Below, in pieces: positions 55,501 through 62,464 of a stretch of 64,000 bases of DNA. Under the pieces are notes generated by a model. The model had not been told where the DNA came from and ran no database searches. It was given only the letters and a program-made list of their open reading frames with translations. The stretch comes from JABDMH01 sp050298535. Its GTDB lineage: Bacteria; Bacteroidota; Bacteroidia; Chitinophagales; Saprospiraceae. Made by a program: the position numbers and the translations under genes. Numbering within the stretch: the first letter of the stretch is position 1; every line of letters begins with the position of its first letter. Location: assembly GCA_050298535.1 (NCBI GenBank), contig JBNKUI010000041.1, positions 49,839 through 113,838 of the forward strand, given 5' to 3'.

Positions 55501-56870
55501 TCCGAGAAAAAGAAGCAATCAAGCAAGCCTGCCTGGATCGTATTCGCGCTGAAACCGCCTCAATGCGTACTGCCAGTGATCTGGATCAAATAACCCCCCT
55601 CATTTGGAGAGAACTCATCACGCTCAATGTACCCTTCATTCGCTGCGGAGTATTTATTATGGATGAGACCGAGGAGGTGATATACAACTACCTTTCTACA
55701 CCGGCAGGAGAAGCGATTGCCAGCTTCAAACTTCCCTACCGAACGCCGGGAACCATCTCGCAGATGCTAAGTCATTGGCGTAATGAGGAAATATTTCTTG
55801 ATTACTGGGACAAATCGTCCATGCTGGAATTTTCAAATGTGCTGGTAGAGAATGGAGTATTTTCAAATCCGGGTGACTATCTGCAAACGCTACCAACAGA
55901 GAGCTTCTACTTACATTTTCTTCCTTTTTTACAAGGCATGCTCTATGTAGGAAATGTCGATCGACTTGATGCGGATCAAATAGACCTACTCCAGGGTGTT
56001 TCCCATGCATTTTCAACGGCATATGCCCGATTTGAAGATTTTAAGAAATTAGAAGTCGCTAAGTCACAAGTCGACCAGGCCCTGCAAAATTTACAGGAAG
56101 CACAGCAACAGTTAATTCATGCAGAAAAAATGGCCAGCCTGGGCGAACTCACTGCAGGTATTGCCCACGAGATCCAAAACCCTTTGAATTTTGTCAATAA
56201 CTTTTCGGAAATCGGTGTGGAATTGGTAGAAGAAATTGAGGAAGAACTGAAAGAAAATGATATCCAAGCTATCGAAGAAATTCTACCAGAGCTTATTCAG
56301 AATTTGCAAAAGATACATCATCATGGTGAAAGAGCCAGTGGTATTGTACGTGGTATGCTCGACCATTCGAGAGCCCATTCAGATGAAAAAACGCTAACGG
56401 ACATCAATCAGCTATGTGATGAATATCTGCGCCTTGCTTATCATGGTTTACGTGCAAAAGACAATTCCTTTCAGGCCAATTTTCATCTCGAAGCTGATCC
56501 CGACCTTCCAAAGATCCTAGTTGTTTCTCAGGATATCGGTCGTGTATTTTTGAATTTAATAAATAATGGATTTCAGGCTATCATGGAACGATCGAAAAAG
56601 GAAGGTGGAGCATTTAAACCTACATTGATGGTAAAAACTAAAAATTTAAAGAATGCTATTCAAATCGACGTAATGGACAATGGATTGGGTATACCCGAAG
56701 AAGTTCGTGACAAAATATTTCAACCCTTTTTCACGACCAAGCCCACCGGTGATGGCACAGGCCTCGGACTCAGCCTAGCTTATGATATTGTGAAAGCCCA
56801 TGGCGGCAATATCAATGTAGAATCTACACCTGCAACAGAAACAAGGTTCATAATTACATTACCCGTATGA
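52593..56870 (+). CDS. Soluble histidine kinase with 6 tandem sensory modules
   Basis: 1425 aa. The N-terminus is nearly the same as in kinase 2 (QQEKEIQELRQNLEIE). Met-rich linker turns lie near nt 52715, 53282, 53852, 54422, 54992 and 55557. Module 2 (MQPFGLAQWGFAIRIALEDG) is a clear paralogue of module 10 of the giant kinase, and module 4 belongs to the same type. The last module is the kinase-proximal type (ACLDRIRAETASMRTASDL). The kinase has His1192 in GIAHEIQNPLNF, then LNLINNGFQA and GDGTGLGLSLAYD. The DNGLGIP box has Leu where the other copies have Pro. No receiver or DNA-binding domain is present. It follows the second kinase by 4 bp. Confidence 0.85.
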   Translation: MDSEAIDHKSLIQQQEKEIQELRQNLEIELMLDEIRTASLSMEKSNEFNDIALQIFSQLSKFGLKVLGTGFNIVQEDETTHKKYLAFSDPVTGAYSLKENSDISLDRTQVLVEAIKKFKQGESFHTSKLEGPHLEEWIDHVEEDIDKDRANTLKKAGYKCIYVNMAVFSGLSNLTVTSTEPLTAKQEYLFVKLAKAFGLPYRRFLDLQKAEKQAREAQIEAALERVRARSMAMHKSEQVGEVVRELFTQMQPFGLAQWGFAIRIALEDGTGFSNWVYTPGQQTVRQDFIIPSSGHWVLDQTWQVYKDQIQFESITVEGDEKAKVDAIVFAKNEIERIPLQIQKSVTDARFVRYSCSAMKYGMLVAIDHSKGSGDEDFSILSRFAKVFEQTYTRFLDLQKAEAQTKEAQIEAALERVRASTMAMHHSEGLVDVVSVTYEQLIGLGSPIDMCVIILKKPETEDLYMWIASPEQTYRQELHVPYFDHPLFEQLRDGFSSDAKYFPVDIDATESRSWYQHVFQHTIVGEVVNNERRKRLVSVRGQTGFCTNLKHHGLMILSFAGYHYTEEEIGTVLRVSNVFEQAYIRFLDLQKAEKQAKEAQIEAALERVRSRTMAMHSSVELREVVNEFFNQMDPFNLAEWGFQIRIAKEDKTGFYAWLSTPSQRILPKQYDIPNLNHWTLKKYWDIFEKQVPYDSIEVQDEDKRSMDLLLFKESELIDLPDTVKENILTERYVLFSVASMKYGLLEAIDTKPKGDEEIEILKRFAKVFEQTYTRFLDLQKAEKRVREAQVEAALERVRAHTMAMQTSHDIGISVTSLFESLVELGISETVRCGIGILNHSNTNMDLWTASSTKDSKVILNTGQIDMSEHPLLRGVYNCWKAQDPHFSYLLSEEDLVHYHQVINNSANYPTKIDVNNLPKEISHNSFFFEHGALYAFSDTPLPNDVMQILERLSIVFEHTYTRFLDLQNAELREKEAIKQACLDRIRAETASMRTASDLDQITPLIWRELITLNVPFIRCGVFIMDETEEVIYNYLSTPAGEAIASFKLPYRTPGTISQMLSHWRNEEIFLDYWDKSSMLEFSNVLVENGVFSNPGDYLQTLPTESFYLHFLPFLQGMLYVGNVDRLDADQIDLLQGVSHAFSTAYARFEDFKKLEVAKSQVDQALQNLQEAQQQLIHAEKMASLGELTAGIAHEIQNPLNFVNNFSEIGVELVEEIEEELKENDIQAIEEILPELIQNLQKIHHHGERASGIVRGMLDHSRAHSDEKTLTDINQLCDEYLRLAYHGLRAKDNSFQANFHLEADPDLPKILVVSQDIGRVFLNLINNGFQAIMERSKKEGGAFKPTLMVKTKNLKNAIQIDVMDNGLGIPEEVRDKIFQPFFTTKPTGDGTGLGLSLAYDIVKAHGGNINVESTPATETRFIITLPV
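52632..52679 (+). repeat. 48-nt exact repeat at the start of kinase 3
   Basis: Second copy of the exact repeat at 48890-48937; the flanking sequence differs on both sides. Confidence 0.9.
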
Positions 56871-56944
56871 CTTCAATAATTCAATGCAAAAAATGACACA
56901 GGAAACATAGAATAATACTACCCTTTTATGGAAAGCGAGACCAC

Positions 56945-58939
56945 ATGAGAATTCTTATATTATTATTAGCACTCATTTATTATCCAACAAGGATCTATAC
57001 CCAATCTTCCGTTGCTGATAGTTTACTAACACTGGTCAAAAGTAGCGCCGACAACAAAAAGGCCGATGTTTATGACCGTCTGGCCTGGCATTATGTCTGG
57101 TCCTGGCCTGATAGCACTATTAAATATGCTCAAATGGGGATTCCCTACTCAAAAAAGTTTGAACAACACAAATTAACCTTAAGTCTATTGCATGTTCAGT
57201 CTGCAGCTTTAGCTGAAAAAGGTAATTTCCCTATTGGACTAGAGAAAGCATATGAGGCATTATCCCTGGCAACAGCCATAGATGATCAGGATGCAATTAC
57301 AAATTGCTACAGCATGATAGGTTCCACTTATTTTTATGCCGGGGATTACAAGTCTGCCCTCCAGTTCTATCGTAAGATCAAAGAAAATCCAGGTTACTAC
57401 AACAGCCAGAAACCCCTACATGATGGATTCCTGGGAGAAACCTACTTCCATGTAAACGAATATGATTCCGCTGATTTATATCTGAATGCATCCCATAACT
57501 ATTATGCCAATAGCGAGTCCCACTGGGCGATACCCTATCTATATCTAGGAAAGCTAAGTGAAGCCAAGGGACAATTGCAGGAGGCATTAAAATTTTATAA
57601 GGAGATCAAAATCAATGAAGTACCCGTTGCAGATCAAATTAAGGGCTCTCTGGCGATTGCGAATATCTACAATAAACTTGAAAATTTGGATTCAGCAATT
57701 TATTATGCTGACCTGGCATACAAGATGTCACAAAACACTTCATTCTTGATATTTGCAACCGAGTCAACAGAACTCTTAAAAAATGCATATGCCAAGATAA
57801 ACATTGATAGTGCTTTCAAATATCAGGAATTACTACTGAGTCACCAGGACAATCTATTTAATAGAGAAAAACTAACACAACTTCAAAATGTCACCTACGA
57901 ACAGGAGAGAAGTCAGCTCGCAATAGCGCAGGAAAGGGATGCATTAATAAATCGGATAATTATTTTCTCTTTGATTGCTGGAATAATATTAATTCTCGTA
58001 GTTGTACTTATTCTGGTAAGAAGTAATCGTTTTAAACAAAGAGCTTATAACCTGTTGCAGCAACAGAAAGCAGATCTTGATATTCAGAAATCGAAAGTGG
58101 ATAAAGCATTAGGAAAATTAAAATCAACACAAGCCCAACTCATACACTCTGAAAAAATGGCTTCTCTGGGAGAACTCACTGCCGGCATCGCCCATGAAAT
58201 TCAGAACCCTCTCAACTTTGTGAATAATTTTTCTGAGATCGGGGTTGAACTGGTAAAAGAAATTGAAGAGGATCTGAAAGAAAATAATCTTCAAGCTATC
58301 GATGAAGTTCTGCCAGAGCTCATTCAGAATTTGCAAAAGGTCCATCACCATGGTGAAAGAGCAAGTAGTATTGTTCGAGGTATGTTAGACCATTCAAGGG
58401 CTAACTCCAACGAGAAAACACTTACAGACCTCAATAAATTGTGTGAAGAATATCTTCGCCTTGCTTATCATGGTTTACGGGCAAAAGACAATTCCTTTCA
58501 GGCCAATTTTCATCTGGAAGCTGATCCCAATATTCCCAAGATAAATGTTGTTTCCCAGGATATCGGTCGGGTACTGCTAAACTTAATTATCAATGGCTTT
58601 CAGGCCACTTTGGAAAAGTCGAAGAAAGCCAACGTGCATTACCAACCTGAACTTCTGGTGAAGACCCTACATTCTGGGAATTCTATCCAAATTCTGGTCA
58701 AAGACAATGGATCCGGCATACCAACGGAAATTCAGGAAAAAATATTCCAACCATTTTTTACCACTAAACCTACTGGACAAGGCACAGGCCTGGGATTAAG
58801 TTTGGCCTATGACATTGTGAAAGCACATGGTGGGAAGATCCAAGTCAATAGTACAAAAGTAGAAGGGACAATCTTTACCATAACCCTTCCCATTGACAGA
58901 ATCACTCCATCCCAACCATTGACGAAAGATGAAGAATAA
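56945..58939 (+). CDS. Membrane histidine kinase with periplasmic TPR-like sensor
   Basis: 664 aa. A signal peptide (about 1-21) is followed by TPR-like helical pairs in the periplasm (about 40-290, for example ALQFYRKIKENPGYYN, then ALKFYKEIKINEVPVADQIK). One membrane helix (about 333-357, IIIFSLIAGIILILVVVLIL), a coiled coil, and the kinase follow: His417 in GIAHEIQNPLNF, LLNLIINGFQA, and FTTKPTGQGTGLGLSLAYD. The kinase half is almost the same DNA as the fifth kinase at 61.3 kb. It probably senses a periplasmic or envelope signal. The gap to kinase 3 is 74 bp, so it may have its own promoter. No receiver is present. Confidence 0.88.
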   Translation: MRILILLLALIYYPTRIYTQSSVADSLLTLVKSSADNKKADVYDRLAWHYVWSWPDSTIKYAQMGIPYSKKFEQHKLTLSLLHVQSAALAEKGNFPIGLEKAYEALSLATAIDDQDAITNCYSMIGSTYFYAGDYKSALQFYRKIKENPGYYNSQKPLHDGFLGETYFHVNEYDSADLYLNASHNYYANSESHWAIPYLYLGKLSEAKGQLQEALKFYKEIKINEVPVADQIKGSLAIANIYNKLENLDSAIYYADLAYKMSQNTSFLIFATESTELLKNAYAKINIDSAFKYQELLLSHQDNLFNREKLTQLQNVTYEQERSQLAIAQERDALINRIIIFSLIAGIILILVVVLILVRSNRFKQRAYNLLQQQKADLDIQKSKVDKALGKLKSTQAQLIHSEKMASLGELTAGIAHEIQNPLNFVNNFSEIGVELVKEIEEDLKENNLQAIDEVLPELIQNLQKVHHHGERASSIVRGMLDHSRANSNEKTLTDLNKLCEEYLRLAYHGLRAKDNSFQANFHLEADPNIPKINVVSQDIGRVLLNLIINGFQATLEKSKKANVHYQPELLVKTLHSGNSIQILVKDNGSGIPTEIQEKIFQPFFTTKPTGQGTGLGLSLAYDIVKAHGGKIQVNSTKVEGTIFTITLPIDRITPSQPLTKDEE

Positions 58940-59008
58940 TGGATGCATCGAAGGGACTATTCAATATATTAATAACAAGATCATTTAGCAACTGTAGCTA
59001 AAGAAAAA

Positions 59009-60160
59009 ATGAACATGAAATCAAAATCAATACAAGCTCGAGATGCCAGAGATCTTGCAAAACAATTAGAAAATGTATTATCAGAAGATTTTAATCCAGG
59101 TCTAGCTTTCGTTTTCCTTTCTAGAGAGGATCAGCTGGAGGCGACTATGGATTTGATGAGATCCGCACAGATTGAAATTTTTGGGGCATCTACTTCAGGA
59201 GAATTCACAGAAGAGGGCATACAGGAAAATGGGATTTCCGTACTCTTGCTTGAGATCGATGCTACTTATTACAAAGTGGACATATTGGATTTGGAAATCT
59301 CTTCCACTATTGAGGCCGCAAGACAATTAGGCGGATTGGGAATTAGATCTTTTGCCAATCCAGGATATATCGTCTCTGGTGCAGATATCAGCACACCCGG
59401 CGAATCTATCCTGCAGGGTATTACAGAAGTTGCCGGACCTAACGCCACGATCGTAGGTGGAATAGCGGGTGAGCCTGTATTTTTCAAAGGGATTGTATTC
59501 ACAAACAGTATATCATACCGAAAAGGAATCATAGGCCTGATTCTGGATATGGACAAAATAGAAATGAATGGTGTGGCGGTATCCGGATGGAAACCAGTAG
59601 GTACGGAAAAGACAGTTACTATTGCTGAAAATTCATGGGTGAAGGAAATAGATCATCTACCCGCCCTGGATATCCTACAAAAGTATATGGGAGAGGACAT
59701 TGTAACAAATGAAAAGGTCGGATCAGACCATATAGCAAAGTTAAATGTCAACTATCCCTTGCAGGTACAGCGAAAAAGTGGCTATGCAGTAATGCGCCCC
59801 ACCCTCCTCGCCAATCTCCAGGAAAAGTCGATCTATTGCGGAGGGATAATGGAGGAAGGGGATATATTTCGGTTTTCCATACCTCCTGACTTTGATGTGA
59901 TAGACAAGGTGGTAGACAGTTCTAAAACAATCAAAAAATCCAGCATGCCCAAAGCGGATGCAATGTTGATATTTTCATGTGTCGGTCGTTCTATAAGTCT
60001 CGGCCCTTTGTTAGAGACAGAGTTAGAGGGCCTTGTTGAAACTTGGAAAACCGCTATGGCCGGATTTTTATGTCTAGGTGAATTTGGAAAGGCCGCGGGA
60101 GGAGATATTTCCGAATTTCACGGCACCACCTGCAGTTGGGTAGTACTAAAAGAAAAATAA
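59009..60160 (+). CDS. FIST-domain sensor protein 1
   Basis: 383 aa, no signal peptide (start at ATG 59009, or two codons later). The FIST_N half (about 20-220) has IEIFGASTSGEFTEEGIQEN and ATIVGGIAGEPVFFKG. The FIST_C half (about 230-375) has YAVMRPTLLANLQEKSIYCG, FSIPPDFDVIDKVVD and MLIFSCVGRSISLGPLL. FIST proteins are cytosolic sensors thought to bind small ligands such as amino acids and to pass the signal to kinases or cyclases. It is encoded 69 bp after the TPR kinase and 7 bp before its paralogue. Confidence 0.93.
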   Translation: MNMKSKSIQARDARDLAKQLENVLSEDFNPGLAFVFLSREDQLEATMDLMRSAQIEIFGASTSGEFTEEGIQENGISVLLLEIDATYYKVDILDLEISSTIEAARQLGGLGIRSFANPGYIVSGADISTPGESILQGITEVAGPNATIVGGIAGEPVFFKGIVFTNSISYRKGIIGLILDMDKIEMNGVAVSGWKPVGTEKTVTIAENSWVKEIDHLPALDILQKYMGEDIVTNEKVGSDHIAKLNVNYPLQVQRKSGYAVMRPTLLANLQEKSIYCGGIMEEGDIFRFSIPPDFDVIDKVVDSSKTIKKSSMPKADAMLIFSCVGRSISLGPLLETELEGLVETWKTAMAGFLCLGEFGKAAGGDISEFHGTTCSWVVLKEK

Positions 60161-60167
60161 CAGAGAT

Positions 60168-61304
60168 ATGGAAGCAAAATCTATCAAGGGTAAGTCAGTG
60201 CAAGAAATTGAAGATGCAATTAGAGATTGTAGTTCTGACGGTTTTAAACCGACGCTAGCCATTACTTTTTCATCGATAGTCCATGACAGATCGGAGATTA
60301 GCGACCTGTTGACTAAAGAGGGTATTCAAATCTTTGGAGTAACCACCAGTGGGGAATTTATTGACGAAGAGACTGAGAAGGGATCTATCGCCATATTATT
60401 GCTGAATATGAACAAGGACCATTTCCATATCTATCTAGAGGAATATCCGGAAAAAAACTATCGTGAAGTTGCCCGATCAATTTCCAGTAAAGCAAAAGAC
60501 AAATTCTCTAATCCAGCTTTTTTGCTAGGGATCAGCGATGTCGCAGTAGATGGGGAGGAAATATTACTTGGTATAGAAGAGATTGTCGGCAAGCAGGTTA
60601 TTGCTTTTGGTGGAAGTGCCGGTGATGACTACGCATTCTCAGAAACCTTTGTATATACTAATGCGATGGAAAGTAATCAGGGAATCGTTGTCCTGGCACT
60701 GGATCAAGATCATGTAAAAGTAAGGGGTGTTGCTACCTGTGGCTGGAATGCAGTAGGCACCGAAAAAACAGTCACTAAGAGTGAAGGAAATCACGTATAT
60801 ACTATTGATAATATGCCGGCCGTAACCATTACTGCCAAGTATAGTGGTTTGGACCTTTCTCCTGATAATCAGGATACTTTGGTGGAATTGGCTGCTAATT
60901 TCCCCCTGCAATTACAACGTGAGAATGGAGACCCTATCATGAGACCAGGATTAGTTATAGATTGGGATGACTTATCATTTTACACCAGCGGTAAGGTGCC
61001 GCAAGGTTCAAAAGTCCGGTTTTCAATACCTCCGGATTGGGATGTAATGGAAGCAGTAGTAAAGGGTGTAGAAAAACTGAAGGCAACAGAAATGCCTGAA
61101 GCGGATGCACTAGTGGTTTTTACCTGTGCTGGCAGAATTCTTTCATTCGGACCTATGATGGCTGATGAGATCGAAGGAATAAGAAAGGTATGGAAGGTAC
61201 CTATGGTAGGTATGTTTTCGAATGCTGAACTGGGAAGATATGACGGTGGGCGTCTGGAAATGCATAACTTGACTACATGTTGTATTGCATTAAAAGAAAA
61301 ATAA
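60168..61304 (+). CDS. FIST-domain sensor protein 2
   Basis: 378 aa and a clear tandem paralogue of the gene before it: the FIST_N half has IQIFGVTTSGEFIDEETEKG and VIAFGGSAGDDYAFSETF, and the FIST_C half has PIMRPGLVIDWDDLSFYTSG, FSIPPDWDVMEAVVKGVEK and VVFTCAGRILSFGPMM. It starts 7 bp after the first FIST gene and ends one base before a GTG-start kinase. The three likely form one expression unit, with the FIST proteins as ligand sensors for that kinase. Ligands are unknown. Confidence 0.93.
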   Translation: MEAKSIKGKSVQEIEDAIRDCSSDGFKPTLAITFSSIVHDRSEISDLLTKEGIQIFGVTTSGEFIDEETEKGSIAILLLNMNKDHFHIYLEEYPEKNYREVARSISSKAKDKFSNPAFLLGISDVAVDGEEILLGIEEIVGKQVIAFGGSAGDDYAFSETFVYTNAMESNQGIVVLALDQDHVKVRGVATCGWNAVGTEKTVTKSEGNHVYTIDNMPAVTITAKYSGLDLSPDNQDTLVELAANFPLQLQRENGDPIMRPGLVIDWDDLSFYTSGKVPQGSKVRFSIPPDWDVMEAVVKGVEKLKATEMPEADALVVFTCAGRILSFGPMMADEIEGIRKVWKVPMVGMFSNAELGRYDGGRLEMHNLTTCCIALKEK

Positions 61305-61305
61305 A

Positions 61306-62358
61306 GTGAACGCACACTTACAAATTATCCATGATATTATTAACCAAAGTAGTGGACTGTCCAATGAACAAAAGGTAGCATTGTTCAAATCGCTAAAGGC
61401 AGCCAATAAAGAACTGAAGATTGTAACTTTTAAGCTTAATCGGACCGAAAAAGTAAAGCGCACCACAGCCATCCTTCTGGAAGAAACGATAGAAGAATTA
61501 GAACAAAAAAGGCAACTAGTAGAAGAAGCCAATAAAGCTTTGGAACAATCACTCAAAGATCTCAAGGCTACCCAAGCCCAGCTCATACATTCCGAAAAAA
61601 TGGCTTCTCTCGGAGAACTCACTGCCGGGATCGCACATGAAATTCAGAACCCCCTCAACTTTGTCAATAATTTTTCTGAGATCGGGGTTGAACTGGTAAA
61701 GGAAATTGAAGAGGATTTGAAAGAAAATAATCTTCAAGCTGTCGATGAAGTTCTGCCAGAGCTCATTCAAAATTTGCAAAAGGTCCACCACCATGGTGAA
61801 AGAGCCAGTAGTATTGTTCGAGGTATGTTGGACCATTCACGGACCGATTCTGATGAAAAAACCCTTACCGACATCAATCAACTTTGTGACGAATATCTTC
61901 GCCTTGCTTATCATGGTTTACGGGCAAAAGACAATTCCTTTCAGGCCAATTTTCATCTGGAAGCTGATCCCAATATTCCCAAGATGAATGTTGTCTCACA
62001 GGATATTGGTCGAGTACTGCTGAACTTAATTATCAATGGCTTTCAGGCCACTCTGGAAAAGTCGAAGAAGACAAGCATGGATTACCAACCTGAACTTCTG
62101 GTGAAGACCCTACATGTAGGAAATTCTGTACAAATTCAAGTCAAAGACAATGGATGTGGCATACCGAGAGAAATTCAGGAAAAAATATTCCAACCTTTTT
62201 TTACTACCAAACCAACGGGGGAAGGAACGGGCCTGGGATTGAGTCTTGCTTACGATATTGTGAAAGCACATGGTGGGAAGATCGAAGTCAATAGTACAAA
62301 AGCAGAAGGGACAATCTTCACGATAGCCCTTCCCATGGCAGAATCACTTCATCCCTAA
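61306..62358 (+). CDS. Soluble histidine kinase linked to FIST sensors
   Basis: 350 aa starting at GTG 61306, one base after the FIST stop codon. No ATG occurs in frame before the conserved EKMASLGE, so a non-ATG start is needed to include the coiled coil (about 20-85, AANKELKIVTFKLNRTEK and LEQKRQLVEEANKALEQ). The kinase has His111 in GIAHEIQNPLNF, LLNLIINGFQA, DNGCGIP and GEGTGLGLSLAYD. There is no membrane segment and no receiver. Its kinase DNA is close to identical to that of the TPR kinase at 58.1-58.9 kb. It probably takes its input from the FIST proteins. Confidence 0.9.
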   Translation: MNAHLQIIHDIINQSSGLSNEQKVALFKSLKAANKELKIVTFKLNRTEKVKRTTAILLEETIEELEQKRQLVEEANKALEQSLKDLKATQAQLIHSEKMASLGELTAGIAHEIQNPLNFVNNFSEIGVELVKEIEEDLKENNLQAVDEVLPELIQNLQKVHHHGERASSIVRGMLDHSRTDSDEKTLTDINQLCDEYLRLAYHGLRAKDNSFQANFHLEADPNIPKMNVVSQDIGRVLLNLIINGFQATLEKSKKTSMDYQPELLVKTLHVGNSVQIQVKDNGCGIPREIQEKIFQPFFTTKPTGEGTGLGLSLAYDIVKAHGGKIEVNSTKAEGTIFTIALPMAESLHP

Positions 62359-62464
62359 CAAGAAAACATATAGGATAGCAAAATTATCATTAGCTAAACG
62401 CAATTTATGAACTTCAAAAACCTATATAAGCTCAAAATTTGATGACTCCAATCCATTGAAAATC

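Noticed and set aside
41150..56870. Regularly spaced repeats that could suggest a CRISPR-like or satellite array
   Set aside because: The spacing is a multiple of three, the frame is open throughout and the repeats encode linkers, so they are protein modules.
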